Shown piece by piece: positions 1 to 9,558 of a stretch of DNA of 64,000 nt (within the stretch, counting starts at the first letter, position 1; each line of letters starts with the position of its first letter). This stretch comes from an uncultured Flavobacteriaceae bacterium (lineage in GTDB: Bacteria; Bacteroidota; Bacteroidia; Flavobacteriales; Flavobacteriaceae): the NCBI GenBank assembly GCA_947487895.1, contig CANKYF010000011.1, forward strand, positions 1-64,000. The letters are read 5' to 3'. The position numbers and the translations under genes were made by a program. The notes beneath the pieces are model-generated. The model was not told the origin of the DNA, made no database searches, and saw only the letters and a program-made list of their open reading frames with translations.

Positions 1-573
1 ATGAATCCAATAGATAATCTTTTTAAGCAAAGATCTTATTCTTTTCTCAATTCACACACAACTTTTGAGATTGATCCATTAAAAATAACAGATCAGAAAT
101 CAGAGGTTCTCAATGGTGATTTGAGCGAAATCTAAAATCATCTCTTTAAATGTTACCGTCATTGTAATGTCGTAACATAAAGTGATTACTTCATACGTTA
201 TTAAAGCAAGCTACTTTGGTTAAAACTGAATAATATACCATTATGTGAATTCAGAAGCAATTGATGGTACATCTCTTTGTTAGATTTTAGTTTTGCTTGC
301 AAAAACGTTTTTTTTATTTTCAATAAAAACATAAATATTGGTCAGTCTTGGTAATTTGCTTACCTTTATCCAAGGATTACTAATCTTTATAGTATCAATC
401 ATTCACTATTATTTTTGTTGATGAGCTCTTACAGCAAAATCCGTCACATTAACAGGTTTCATACTTATAGTTGAATTATCAGGAAACTAGTCCAACATCA
501 GAGTGTTAATAATTAGCACGCTAGGTACTTCAATACATATTTAGTTTTTTTGGTGTCATGAATACAATTTTGT

Positions 574-1371
574 ATGAATAATGATTCAAATAATGATTGT
601 GGTCAAAAACGAATAACCACAGCATTACTTCTTGCGGCTGGCACTGGTAGTCGCCTTTTTCCATTAACAGAAAATTCTCCAAAGTGTCTTACTATAGTAA
701 GTGATAAATCGATTCTTAGTAGACTTTTAAAAAATTTAAAACACCAAGGATTTAAACGTCTTGTAATTGTAACAGGCCACTTAAAAGAATGTATTATGGA
801 TAATCTTGGTGAAAAATCAGGAGATATTTCTATTGAATATATTCATAGTCCTCTATACAAAACAACCAATAATATATATTCGCTTTGGATGGCACGTCAT
901 ATTATAAATGAGCCATTTGTTCTTTTTGAAAGTGATTTAGTGTTAAATACTAAGTTGCTAGATAATATGGTTTACCCAGATAGAATAGCTGTTGCTCTTA
1001 TGCAGCCTTGGCTTAACGGTACAACAGTTTCTATAGATAAAGCAAATAAGGTTACTGAATTTCAACAAGGAACTACTGAGACCTATTCAGGTATCCGATA
1101 TAAAACAGTCAATATTTATAGTTTTTCACTTTTATCTTGGAAGTCTATCATTAAACAATTGAATCAATATGTTTCAGAAGGTAATGTAAATTGTTATTAT
1201 GAAAACGTTTTTGCAGAAATGACTCAGCGTAAGAGTTTGGTTTTCGAATCTGTTTCTTTTGATCATCATCCATGGTTTGAAATAGATACACTTAAAGATT
1301 TAGCCCAAGCCGAATTGTTATTTCCTAAAGAATTGATTGAAGCACAAGAGTTAGAAAGCAATTTGGTATAG
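574..1371 (+). CDS. Sugar/phosphocholine-type nucleotidyltransferase (LicC/PntC-like NTP transferase)
   Basis: ORF with N-terminal LLLAAGTGSRLFPLTENSPKCL nucleotidyltransferase signature; first gene of a tight operon. Confidence 0.85.
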   Translation: MNNDSNNDCGQKRITTALLLAAGTGSRLFPLTENSPKCLTIVSDKSILSRLLKNLKHQGFKRLVIVTGHLKECIMDNLGEKSGDISIEYIHSPLYKTTNNIYSLWMARHIINEPFVLFESDLVLNTKLLDNMVYPDRIAVALMQPWLNGTTVSIDKANKVTEFQQGTTETYSGIRYKTVNIYSFSLLSWKSIIKQLNQYVSEGNVNCYYENVFAEMTQRKSLVFESVSFDHHPWFEIDTLKDLAQAELLFPKELIEAQELESNLV

Positions 1372-1420
1372 TTGCTTTTAAACAATGAAGTAGAAATAAT
1401 TTAAAAGCGCAAAAGTTATA

Positions 1421-2527
1421 ATGATAAAAACATATACAACACAAGAAGAAAAATATGAATACATATCTAAACAACATGGGGGGTACTACAGACACAATTT
1501 TACAGATCATGCCTATTTGTACAACCTATACTTTCCGCCAAAGGCTGTATTTAATCATCTAAAAGCTAACATAAACAATTTGGTTTTAAATTACCCAATG
1601 GCACAAAATGCATTAGCAGAGCTTGTTGGAGATATCATTAGTCAACCATCAGAAAGAATTGTAGTAGGTAACGGGGGTGCTGAAATTATAAAGATATTAT
1701 CAGGAAGTTTAGCTAAAAAACTTATTGTTCCCGTTCCATCTTTTAATGAATATGTTAATGCGGCACCTGAAGGGAGAGTTGTGGAGTTTCCCCTTGATTT
1801 CCCTTCGTTTGAATTAGATGTAGATAAATTTGCAGAAGAAGCCATAAAAGTTGACGCAGATATGGCTGTTGTGGTAACACCTAATAATCCAACCTCATTA
1901 TTAGTTCCTAAAGCAGATTTAATTCGGTTATCAGAAAAACTTAAGCCAAGTAAATGTATCCTTATTGTTGATGAATCTTTTCTTGATTTTGCCGATAATA
2001 ATGAGCAAATAAGTTTAGAGAAAGATATTACTAAATACTCAAATATAGCGATACTTAAAAGTATGAGTAAGGCCTATGGAATTTGCGGACTTAGAATTGG
2101 TTATTTACTAACAGCTAATAAAGATCTATTGCAATCTGTTCGTAATGGTGTTCATATTTGGAATATTAATGGTTTTGCTGAAGAATTTCTTAGAATACTA
2201 CCGCAATATAAAGCAGAATTTGAGGATAGCTGTAAAATAGTTAAGGCAGACAGAGATACTTTTTATGAAAACTTATGTGAGATAGAGGGGATGACAGTAT
2301 TCAAACCAGATGCAAACTATATTTATTGTCGTTTACCTGAAGCAGCTTTAAACGGACCAGAAGTAACAAAGCGTCTTTTTATTAAATACAATATTTATAT
2401 AAAACATAATGTTGGAAAAACCCAGCCAGATGCAGATAGGTATATTAGAATAGCAAGTCGTACTACAGAAGAGAATGCAATACTTATTGATGCGTTGAAG
2501 GATGTAATGTACTTAAAGAGAGAATAA
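1421..2527 (+). CDS. Class I/II PLP-dependent aminotransferase, HisC/CobD-like
   Basis: ORF with VVVTPNNPTS and SMSKAYGICGLRIGYL (PLP-Lys region) motifs. Confidence 0.85.
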   Translation: MIKTYTTQEEKYEYISKQHGGYYRHNFTDHAYLYNLYFPPKAVFNHLKANINNLVLNYPMAQNALAELVGDIISQPSERIVVGNGGAEIIKILSGSLAKKLIVPVPSFNEYVNAAPEGRVVEFPLDFPSFELDVDKFAEEAIKVDADMAVVVTPNNPTSLLVPKADLIRLSEKLKPSKCILIVDESFLDFADNNEQISLEKDITKYSNIAILKSMSKAYGICGLRIGYLLTANKDLLQSVRNGVHIWNINGFAEEFLRILPQYKAEFEDSCKIVKADRDTFYENLCEIEGMTVFKPDANYIYCRLPEAALNGPEVTKRLFIKYNIYIKHNVGKTQPDADRYIRIASRTTEENAILIDALKDVMYLKRE

Positions 2528-2528
2528 G

Positions 2529-3167
2529 ATGAAGAAGATTAAGCAAGCAAGCATGCTAAGCTTTGTTAAAGATTTACCTAATATTTGTTCTTTATTTGGG
2601 TTATTATGTGCAGTAATAGGAATATATCTAGCAATAGAAGGAAGTTTTCCTGCGGCTATTATTAGTATTTTATGGGCAGTATTGTTTGATTGGTATGATG
2701 GTATAATAGCTAGAAAGTTAAAGGGAAGAACAAAAGAACAAGGTGTTTTTGGCGGTCAGTTAGACTCTATGATTGATATTGTGAGCTTTGGTGTTTTTCC
2801 TGCTGTTTTTTTATTAAGTTATGGAAATTTTAATATTTGGTACATACCAGGAGCTTTTATAATCATTGCAGCCTGTGCTATACGGTTAAGCTATTATAAT
2901 ATTTATGGACTTATTGATAGCAATACATATAAAGGCCTTTCAGTAGATAACAATGGGATAGTCTTGGCTTTTGTTTTTTTATTTGAAAGATTCATAGAAC
3001 AGACTATTTTTTCAATACTAATGTATGCAGTATTACTAATTTTAGCCACTTTAAATTTATCATCTATTCCAACACCTAAATTTTCAGGAAAATGGGTTTA
3101 TGCCTTAATTATATATGTATTGGTATTAACATTAATTTTTGGATGGGGTATTTTTAACAAAATATAG
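2529..3167 (+). CDS. CDP-alcohol phosphatidyltransferase family membrane protein
   Basis: LFDWYDGIIARKLKGRTKEQGVFGGQLDSMID resembles the CDP-OH-P motif DG(x)2AR(x)8G(x)3D(x)3D; multiple TM segments; starts 1 nt after the upstream stop codon. Confidence 0.85.
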   Translation: MKKIKQASMLSFVKDLPNICSLFGLLCAVIGIYLAIEGSFPAAIISILWAVLFDWYDGIIARKLKGRTKEQGVFGGQLDSMIDIVSFGVFPAVFLLSYGNFNIWYIPGAFIIIAACAIRLSYYNIYGLIDSNTYKGLSVDNNGIVLAFVFLFERFIEQTIFSILMYAVLLILATLNLSSIPTPKFSGKWVYALIIYVLVLTLIFGWGIFNKI

Positions 3168-3329
3168 TAAACTAAAAGAAGCGTAGAATTAATATTAAGT
3201 TTTTAACATGAAACGTAATATTAATTATGGAATGCAGATTATTAAAAGAAATCTATAGAGTTAAAAAAAGTAATAAATGTGAATTGAAAAGAATAGATTT
3301 TAAAGACATAATTGTATTATTTTTATAAG

Positions 3330-3491
3330 TTACAATTTAAATGACGATACTTGATATTTTTTAATATTGTGATTATGCATATCTAAATAATGATATTTTT
3401 CAGTTTCATTTTTAATAATATAGGTAACAACATTTCTAATTTTGTTATTAATTTTAGGTACCTCTTTTAGAAAAATAGTTAATGTTTTCAT
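3330..3491 (-). CDS. Small hypothetical protein (53 aa, MKTLTIFLKEVPKINNKIRNVVTYIIKNETEKYHYLDMHNHNIKKYQVSSFKL)
   Basis: Manually translated open frame below the ORF-track cutoff; A-rich upstream leader; otherwise empty intergenic region. Confidence 0.35.
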   Translation of the reverse strand: MKTLTIFLKEVPKINNKIRNVVTYIIKNETEKYHYLDMHNHNIKKYQVSSFKL

Positions 3492-4098
3492 TTTTATTGT
3501 TTTTTAAGTTTAGCAAAAGTTGCTAGTTCTAGCTACAATTATCTAAAGGTGGTCTTTTTAATTGGAATAAGCATCATTATTAACAATCAATTTAAACCAG
3601 CAAAAGTTCTATTATTTTTTAGAATGACATCTCATGTTTAAAAGTGTCGTTTTATTATTACAGCATTAATGTTCATTCTCAATAAGACAATAACAAATTA
3701 ATGGCTATATGATAAGTTTAATATAAGCTTATGTTAACATGGTTTCGAAAACTAGATTATTGTTATACAGGTATTTAACGTGGTATGACTAATATAAGTT
3801 GGCTATTAACATTTTAAACTATTATACAATTGATTGAGTGTACCCCAATCTGTCATGAATCAATTTAGAATTTTCTTATTCTTTTTTTTAATAAAAAAGG
3901 ATAACTACATATTATCCCAATTATAAGACGTTACTTTACAAAAGTTTTCCAAAATTATTATTTAATAAGGATTTTTATATTTCACCTTATTTCCTCTATT
4001 TTTTTGTTTGGCTAGCGGATACTTTTTGTAACCAAGAACTCCTTAGAAAGAATGAAACTTCATTACTATTTGGATGATTCAATAAAACTTTAGTTTGA

Positions 4099-4962
4099 AT
4101 GAGACCACTCCAAATAATTAAGCAAGTTACAAATAGAGATGATTCATCATTAGATAAATATTTGAGTGATATTAACAAAATAAATTTAATATCATTAGAA
4201 CGGGAGGTTGAATTAGCTATACTCATAAAAGAGGGCAATCAACTTGCTTTGAATGAACTAACAAATGCTAATCTTAGATTTGTTGTATCTGTAGCTAAGC
4301 AACATCAAAACAAAGGCTTGTCACTCCCAGATTTAATTAATGAAGGAAATTTAGGATTATTAAAAGCGGCAAAACGTTTTGATGAAACTCGTGGATTCAA
4401 ATTTATTTCTTATGCCGTATGGTGGATTAGACAAAGCATAGTACAATCTTTATCTGAAAATTCAAGAACAGTAAGGCTGCCTCTTAATAAGATAGGTGTT
4501 ATAAATAAAATAAAGAAGGCAATAGCTTTTTTTGAACAAAAGAATAACCGAGAGCCTAGTGTTTATGAGATTTCCGAGATAATAGAGGTGCCTGTTTTAG
4601 AAGTTGAACTTTGTATTAAGAGTTCAGGATGTAGTGTTTCTATGGATGCACCATTATCGCAAGAAACAGAACTTAATATGTATAACGTTATTGTTACTGA
4701 TATGTATCCACAGCCAGATGGTGTTTTATTGTTAGATTCACTCCGTACAGATTTAGATATTGTATTAAATTCTCTTTCAGAAAGGGAGGCAGAAATAGTT
4801 AAACTCCATTATGGTATAGGCTTAGAATCTTCAATGCCTTTGTTGGAAATAGCGCAATTATTTGGAATAACACGAGAACGTGTAAGACAAATAAAAGAAT
4901 CTGCGATTTTAAGAATTAAAAATTCAAACAAGTCTCACCTTTTAATAAAGTATTTGAGGTGA
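4099..4962 (+). CDS. RNA polymerase sigma-70 factor, RpoD/SigA-like (group 1/2 type)
   Basis: Region 2 (LPDLINEGNLGLLKAAKRFDETRGFKFISYAVWWIRQSI) and region 4.2 (LLEIAQLFGITRERVRQIKESAILRIK) clearly present. Confidence 0.92.
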   Translation: MRPLQIIKQVTNRDDSSLDKYLSDINKINLISLEREVELAILIKEGNQLALNELTNANLRFVVSVAKQHQNKGLSLPDLINEGNLGLLKAAKRFDETRGFKFISYAVWWIRQSIVQSLSENSRTVRLPLNKIGVINKIKKAIAFFEQKNNREPSVYEISEIIEVPVLEVELCIKSSGCSVSMDAPLSQETELNMYNVIVTDMYPQPDGVLLLDSLRTDLDIVLNSLSEREAEIVKLHYGIGLESSMPLLEIAQLFGITRERVRQIKESAILRIKNSNKSHLLIKYLR

Positions 4963-5112
4963 AAAACGATTATTAGTTATAAAAAAAATAATTATAAACT
5001 AATATTAACGGTGTTACCTAACGTTTTTTCTTTCAGCCAACTTTCTATATATAATGACTTATATAGTTTATCTTTAGCTAAATAAGAAACGCATTTTAAT
5101 TCCTAAAAATTA

Positions 5113-5673
5113 ATGAAGCTTTATATTAAATATATGGTAAGCTTAAGATGCAAGCTTTTTGTTAAAAATGAGCTAGAAAAACTGAGTTTACACTATATAA
5201 GTGTTGAGCTTGGAATGATTGAAATAAAAGAAGATATTTCCGAATCTCAAAAACAAGAATTCAAATCAAATTTAGCTATATCAGGGTTAGAATTAATAGA
5301 TGATAATAGAAGTATTCTTATAGATAAAATTAAAAACGTGATTATAGAAATGATTCATTATTCTGATGAAGTCCCAAAAGTTAATTATTCAGATTACATA
5401 TCACAAAAATTGAATTATGATTACACGTATTTATCAAATTTGTTTTCAGAAGTAAAAGGAATTACTATTCAGCATTTTATTATTAAACACAAAATAGAAA
5501 GGGCAAAAGAATTGATTCTTTACAATGAACTTAATCTCACTGAAATTGCCTATAAATTAAATTACAGTAGTGTTGCTCATTTGTCTAACCAATTCAAAAA
5601 AGTTACCGGACATACACCTACTTTTTATAAAAAAATCGGACAAAAAAGAAAGCTGAATCTAGAGAACCTGTAA
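5113..5673 (+). CDS. AraC-family HTH protein
   Basis: C-terminal LNLTEIAYKLNYSSVAHLSNQFKKVTGHTPTFYKK motif. Confidence 0.85.
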   Translation: MKLYIKYMVSLRCKLFVKNELEKLSLHYISVELGMIEIKEDISESQKQEFKSNLAISGLELIDDNRSILIDKIKNVIIEMIHYSDEVPKVNYSDYISQKLNYDYTYLSNLFSEVKGITIQHFIIKHKIERAKELILYNELNLTEIAYKLNYSSVAHLSNQFKKVTGHTPTFYKKIGQKRKLNLENL

Positions 5674-5773
5674 CATGTGTAATCATATACGTCAGTTGTG
5701 TAACACAATTTAAGGTATTAGTCGTCATCTTTGTGATAGTAGTACAATTAAGCACTACTTTAAATACACAATT

Positions 5774-6019
5774 ATGGAAACCCAGAACAAAGAAGGCGAG
5801 AAAAAGACAAGTGAGCTATTTAAATTTAGTGGAGATTGGGGCAAACAATCAAAAGCATTGAAAGTGAAATATCCAAAATTGACTTCTGAAGATGTGAAAT
5901 TTGAAAGTGGTAAAGAATTAGATTTAATTAAAAGATTAGAGAACAAGTTAGATAAAGACAGAAATGAAGTTGTAGGTATCTTGAAATCAAATTATAAAAG
6001 TATTGCAAATGCAATCTAG
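5774..6019 (+). CDS. CsbD-like small stress protein
   Basis: 81 aa; FSGDWGKQSKALKVKYPKLTSEDVKFESGKELDLIKRLENKLDKDRNEVVGIL resembles the CsbD-like pattern; followed by a terminator. Confidence 0.65.
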   Translation: METQNKEGEKKTSELFKFSGDWGKQSKALKVKYPKLTSEDVKFESGKELDLIKRLENKLDKDRNEVVGILKSNYKSIANAI

Positions 6020-6043
6020 AATATTAAGTTAAGTCTATGTATT

Positions 6044-6075
6044 AAGAACAGTTTTTCACTAAACTGTTCTTTTTT
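6044..6075 (+). terminator. Rho-independent terminator after the CsbD-like gene
   Basis: AAGAACAGTTT...AAACTGTTCTT stem followed by T-run. Confidence 0.85.
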
Positions 6076-6150
6076 ATTAGCTTTATTTTAAATCAGTGAT
6101 TTATGTAACTATAGCCATAAAGTGTATATCTTAATATACTATCTCATCGT

Positions 6151-6239
6151 TATCTTTGTAAGCCTATTAATCAATTAGGGAAGTTAGGATGAGTTATTTA
6201 TTCGGACTTAAAAAAGCAGACTCAAGTCTGCTTTTTTTT
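6151..6239 (+). ncRNA. Candidate small RNA: -7 promoter element TATCTTTG followed within about 60 nt by an intrinsic terminator
   Basis: TATCTTTG (6151-6158) matches the Bacteroidota TAnnTTTG -7 motif; AAAAAGCAGACTCAAGTCTGCTTTTTTTT terminator at 6211-6239; only a micro-ORF between. Confidence 0.45.
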
Positions 6240-6290
6240 GTAAAAATAGTATTCAACAGCGATATATATAATTCGCTCGATTAACTTTTT

Positions 6291-6497
6291 TTAGTTCCAT
6301 TTCATAGGTTGCAAACGTCTAATAAACTTTATTTGTTTTCTTTCATTCTGAGCAATATTTAAATGGATTGGTTTATCCTTTAAATTATTAATTATGTTCT
6401 TAACAAAAGGTTCAATGACAACAGTAGTTTTTAGCTGCTTTTTTTTAGACACCTCAAATTTTATATCTATAATGTCGTTAATGTGTAAATGTATCAT
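6291..6497 (-). CDS. Small hypothetical protein (68 aa)
   Basis: ORF track; no overlapping better ORF; no recognised domain. Confidence 0.3.
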   Translation of the reverse strand: MIHLHINDIIDIKFEVSKKKQLKTTVVIEPFVKNIINNLKDKPIHLNIAQNERKQIKFIRRLQPMKWN

Positions 6498-6713
6498 AAT
6501 CTATATGTTTTTTATACAACAAAGTTGAGGCTATTTTCTTTCCTTATATTACATGACAATATTGAGTTTTTATACATTTAACTGATTTAATATTTTTTAA
6601 TTATTTAGTTCTAAACCGTAATATCTGTAATTCTTTTCAGAAGTTATATAACTTAATCAAAATCATAAAGTTTAACTTGTTATACAATACTTAACATTTA
6701 AAAATTTATAATT

Positions 6714-6827
6714 ATGTCTAGAGAAAAAAGTGGTAAAGCTAAAAACAGTAAAACAGCACCAACTAGGACAGCGAAAGAAAAGAAACAAGCTAAAGCGGAA
6801 AAGAGACGAATCAAAAAGAGCGAGTAA
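6714..6827 (+). CDS. Small highly basic protein (37 aa, MSREKSGKAKNSKTAPTRTAKEKKQAKAEKRRIKKSE)
   Basis: Manually translated; A-rich leader; 15 bp upstream of the cupin gene; below ORF-track cutoff. Confidence 0.55.
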   Translation: MSREKSGKAKNSKTAPTRTAKEKKQAKAEKRRIKKSE

Positions 6828-6841
6828 ATACAATTTGTGTT

Positions 6842-7192
6842 ATGAAGAATTATGAATTTGAAAACCTTAAGGCATTCAACATTAGCGATAAGTTGAAATA
6901 TGTTTCGAATGCTGTAATCGTTAAACACATTTTAAATGAAAAAACAGGGAATATAATGGCTTTAGCTTTGGACTATGGTAAAGTGTATAAGCCCAAACTA
7001 ACACCTTTTTCGACTTTTGTGAATGTCATTGAAGGAAAAGCAGAAATTGTAATAGACAACATATCTACATATTTACAAAAGAATGAATCAATGATTATTC
7101 CTGGTCATGTTTTATATACAATAGAAGCAAATGAAAGATTTAAGATGCTTTCAATTATTTTAAAAAGTGGCTATGATGATTTAGAGCCATAG
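6842..7192 (+). CDS. Cupin-domain protein
   Basis: LTPFSTFVNVIEGKAEIVIDN...MIIPGHVLYTIEA cupin-fold pattern. Confidence 0.75.
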   Translation: MKNYEFENLKAFNISDKLKYVSNAVIVKHILNEKTGNIMALALDYGKVYKPKLTPFSTFVNVIEGKAEIVIDNISTYLQKNESMIIPGHVLYTIEANERFKMLSIILKSGYDDLEP

Positions 7193-7208
7193 AACAAAAT
7201 CAATAATA

Positions 7209-7385
7209 ATGAGTAATTTATTTAAATCAGGTGATATAGTGTGTGCAAAAGTTAATTCTACAAAACCTCTAAAAGTTAGAATTTTTGCTAGAAAAGTATA
7301 TTATTGTGATGTATATAATCAACCAGAAGAAAAAGAAGAAGTTTATTTTGAAAGAGAAATTGAATTTTATAAAAATGAAAACTAG
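7209..7385 (+). CDS. Small hypothetical protein (58 aa, MSNLFKSGDIVCAKVNSTKPLKVRIFARKVYYCDVYNQPEEKEEVYFEREIEFYKNEN)
   Basis: Manually translated open frame immediately after the cupin gene; below ORF-track cutoff. Confidence 0.55.
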   Translation: MSNLFKSGDIVCAKVNSTKPLKVRIFARKVYYCDVYNQPEEKEEVYFEREIEFYKNEN

Positions 7386-8060
7386 ATATAGTTGAATTAG
7401 GAAAGTTCTTTTTTTAGGGAAGGCTACAAAACGGGATAGTCTACAAAATTAGGCTATAGGTTTGAGTTGTTTACGCATATTTTTCCATTTAAAAGTGGAA
7501 CTTATTTTTTTTTGCTACGGGTTTGGATATCTTCCCATAAATGAAAATGGTATTGAAAAAATGTTAATAGCTCATAAACAAAAATATATGGATAATTTGG
7601 GCTTTCATCTATGGAGTATTAAAGTCATAAAGGATAGCTCAAAATAGTCAATCGTTAAATCCATGGAATGATACATATTTAATATTATTTATATCTTTAT
7701 ACTAACAAAAACAAACAAATTATGTTTTTAAATAGTTCTTTTCGACTTTAGTGTGCAAATAGGTGTGCATAATTAAAGAAAACAGTTTAATCGACTGTTT
7801 AACAGTGTAATATGAAAAGGTGGTTAAGTCTGCCACCCCGACAGGCCACTTTTTGAGTGCTTTTTGTTTTTACTCTATTTATATGATATTAGCTAAAACG
7901 GGATCAAGACTAAAAATTAGGCAATTAGGTGTGCATTTTTTACAGAATTCTTAATTTTTTAAAAACTCTTAAGAAATCGTATAGGTTTAGAACTCTATCA
8001 ATCGTTTGGTTGAAAAGATTAGATAGTTTGTAAATTTCAAATTATATAATAATAAAGTGC

Positions 8061-8588
8061 TTACAGTATTCTGAGAGATTTAATAATGTCTTTTAAGGCT
8101 TTGTAGGCTTGTGTTTTAATTTTTTTAACCGTACCTACTGTAATGCCCATATTATTAGCAATCTCAGAATTCTTAAAGCCTTTTAAAGTAAACCGAATCA
8201 CCTCAGCACGCCTTGGAGAAAGTTTTTCTATAGCTTTGTATAGTGTATTTGCAGTGTCTATTGTTAGCGTTTCTAGGTGTATTATGGCTTCATCTTTCAA
8301 AAGAGGCAGTGTGTTTTCTATATGCTTATCTACAACTTTTTCATGTTTTAAAATATTGTAGCATTTGTTTTTTGTGACTTTATAGAGGTAAGAACGTAAT
8401 GCTTTTTCATTATTAAATGTCATATTACTTTTCCATAATAAGACAAATACATCTTGAACTGTGTCTTCACAAGCAGAACGATTTTCTATATAATTAAGAG
8501 CAAAAACTACTAATGGTTTATAATATGCCTCAAAAATAACTTTAAAGCTATTTTTGTTCTTAATATCTATTTTACCATTAATTTCCAT
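8061..8588 (-). CDS. ECF-type (FecI-like) RNA polymerase sigma factor
   Basis: Sigma-70 region 2 (ACEDTVQDVFVLLWKS) and region 4 (LSPRRAEVIRFTLKGFKNSEIANNMGITVGTVKKIKTQAYKAL). Confidence 0.9.
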   Translation of the reverse strand: MEINGKIDIKNKNSFKVIFEAYYKPLVVFALNYIENRSACEDTVQDVFVLLWKSNMTFNNEKALRSYLYKVTKNKCYNILKHEKVVDKHIENTLPLLKDEAIIHLETLTIDTANTLYKAIEKLSPRRAEVIRFTLKGFKNSEIANNMGITVGTVKKIKTQAYKALKDIIKSLRIL

Positions 8589-8597
8589 AGCATACTA

Positions 8598-8645
8598 ATA
8601 CGCATACACACACTATTTTGGTAAAAATCAAAATAGCATGCGTAT
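8598..8645. promoter_or_regulatory. Nested inverted repeat immediately upstream of the ECF sigma gene
   Basis: ATACGCAT(8598-8605)/ATGCGTAT(8638-8645) enclosing CTATTTTG(8613-8620)/CAAAATAG(8629-8636). Confidence 0.55.
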
Positions 8646-8764
8646 AGGTATTGTTTTACACGATAATCGAGATTTAAATGTTCCAGAGCTTGTCTCGAAA
8701 CTTAAAGAAGGTTATTTTTAATGTCTCATGAGTTTGCCCCGAGGTAATTAATTTGTTCTAAAAT

Positions 8765-9541
8765 TTACAGTACTTCGAAAATAATGGTTTCTTCTTCAGT
8801 GAAAGCACCATTATCAAAAGTGTAAGTTATGGTTGCAACTATAGTACCCTCAAACATATCATAAGTACCTACACCAGAAATTTCAAAATTAAAGAAAGGA
8901 GGGAAGCATTCATGTAATCGTTGTTCTATACGTATTTCACCTATTTCTTCAGGAGCTCCTGGAAATGGTGTAAGAATAAAATCTACATCTTGTTGAAACA
9001 TACATCCTCTTAAAAACATATCTTCAGAACGTAGTGTTACTGTTGCACAGCTGCTATCTGTTGATAAGGTTGTTGCCATGTTTACTGGTCCTTGACCAGG
9101 AGGTAAATCCTGTGACGTAATAAGGAATGTTTTGTTATCAAAGAAAGAAACATCTAAGTTGTTACATACAGGTCCACTAGCAACATTTATTGTAACATTA
9201 GAAGTTTTTATAACTTCATCTTTACCCACAGACACTTCTATATCTATTACAGGTGTGTTAATAGCATCAATAAGTGTTTCGTCATTCACTGTTATTTGAC
9301 CATAATCTGGATCTATAGCAAAAGCATCTACTGGATTCTGATTGATTATGTTATAAGAAAGACTGCCTTTGTTAGACCTTGCCAGGACTGTAACAATAGT
9401 GTCTCCTGTTTTTACATTATCTCGTATGTCTACTGTGTAATCTTGGGTGTTTACTATTGTTGGCTTATCAACTTCATCATTAGTACAAGATATCATGATA
9501 GTAATTAAACTCAACAAAGTTATATATATGATATTTTTCAT
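8765..9541 (-). CDS. Cell-surface lipoprotein with cadherin-like repeat
   Basis: Lipobox LITIMISC; FAIDPDYGQITVNDE cadherin-like motif; directly downstream of susD. Confidence 0.7.
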   Translation of the reverse strand: MKNIIYITLLSLITIMISCTNDEVDKPTIVNTQDYTVDIRDNVKTGDTIVTVLARSNKGSLSYNIINQNPVDAFAIDPDYGQITVNDETLIDAINTPVIDIEVSVGKDEVIKTSNVTINVASGPVCNNLDVSFFDNKTFLITSQDLPPGQGPVNMATTLSTDSSCATVTLRSEDMFLRGCMFQQDVDFILTPFPGAPEEIGEIRIEQRLHECFPPFFNFEISGVGTYDMFEGTIVATITYTFDNGAFTEEETIIFEVL

Positions 9542-9558
9542 TTTAATTTAGTATTTAA

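Noticed and set aside
1-135. Open frame ending at 135 at the window start
   Set aside because: Probably the tail of a gene truncated by the window edge or chance; only 44 codons visible and no recognisable domain.
8638-8721. 27-codon ORF MRIGIVLHDNRDLNVPELVSKLKEGYF overlapping the hairpin upstream of the ECF sigma
   Set aside because: Too short and overlaps a structural inverted repeat; no supporting context.
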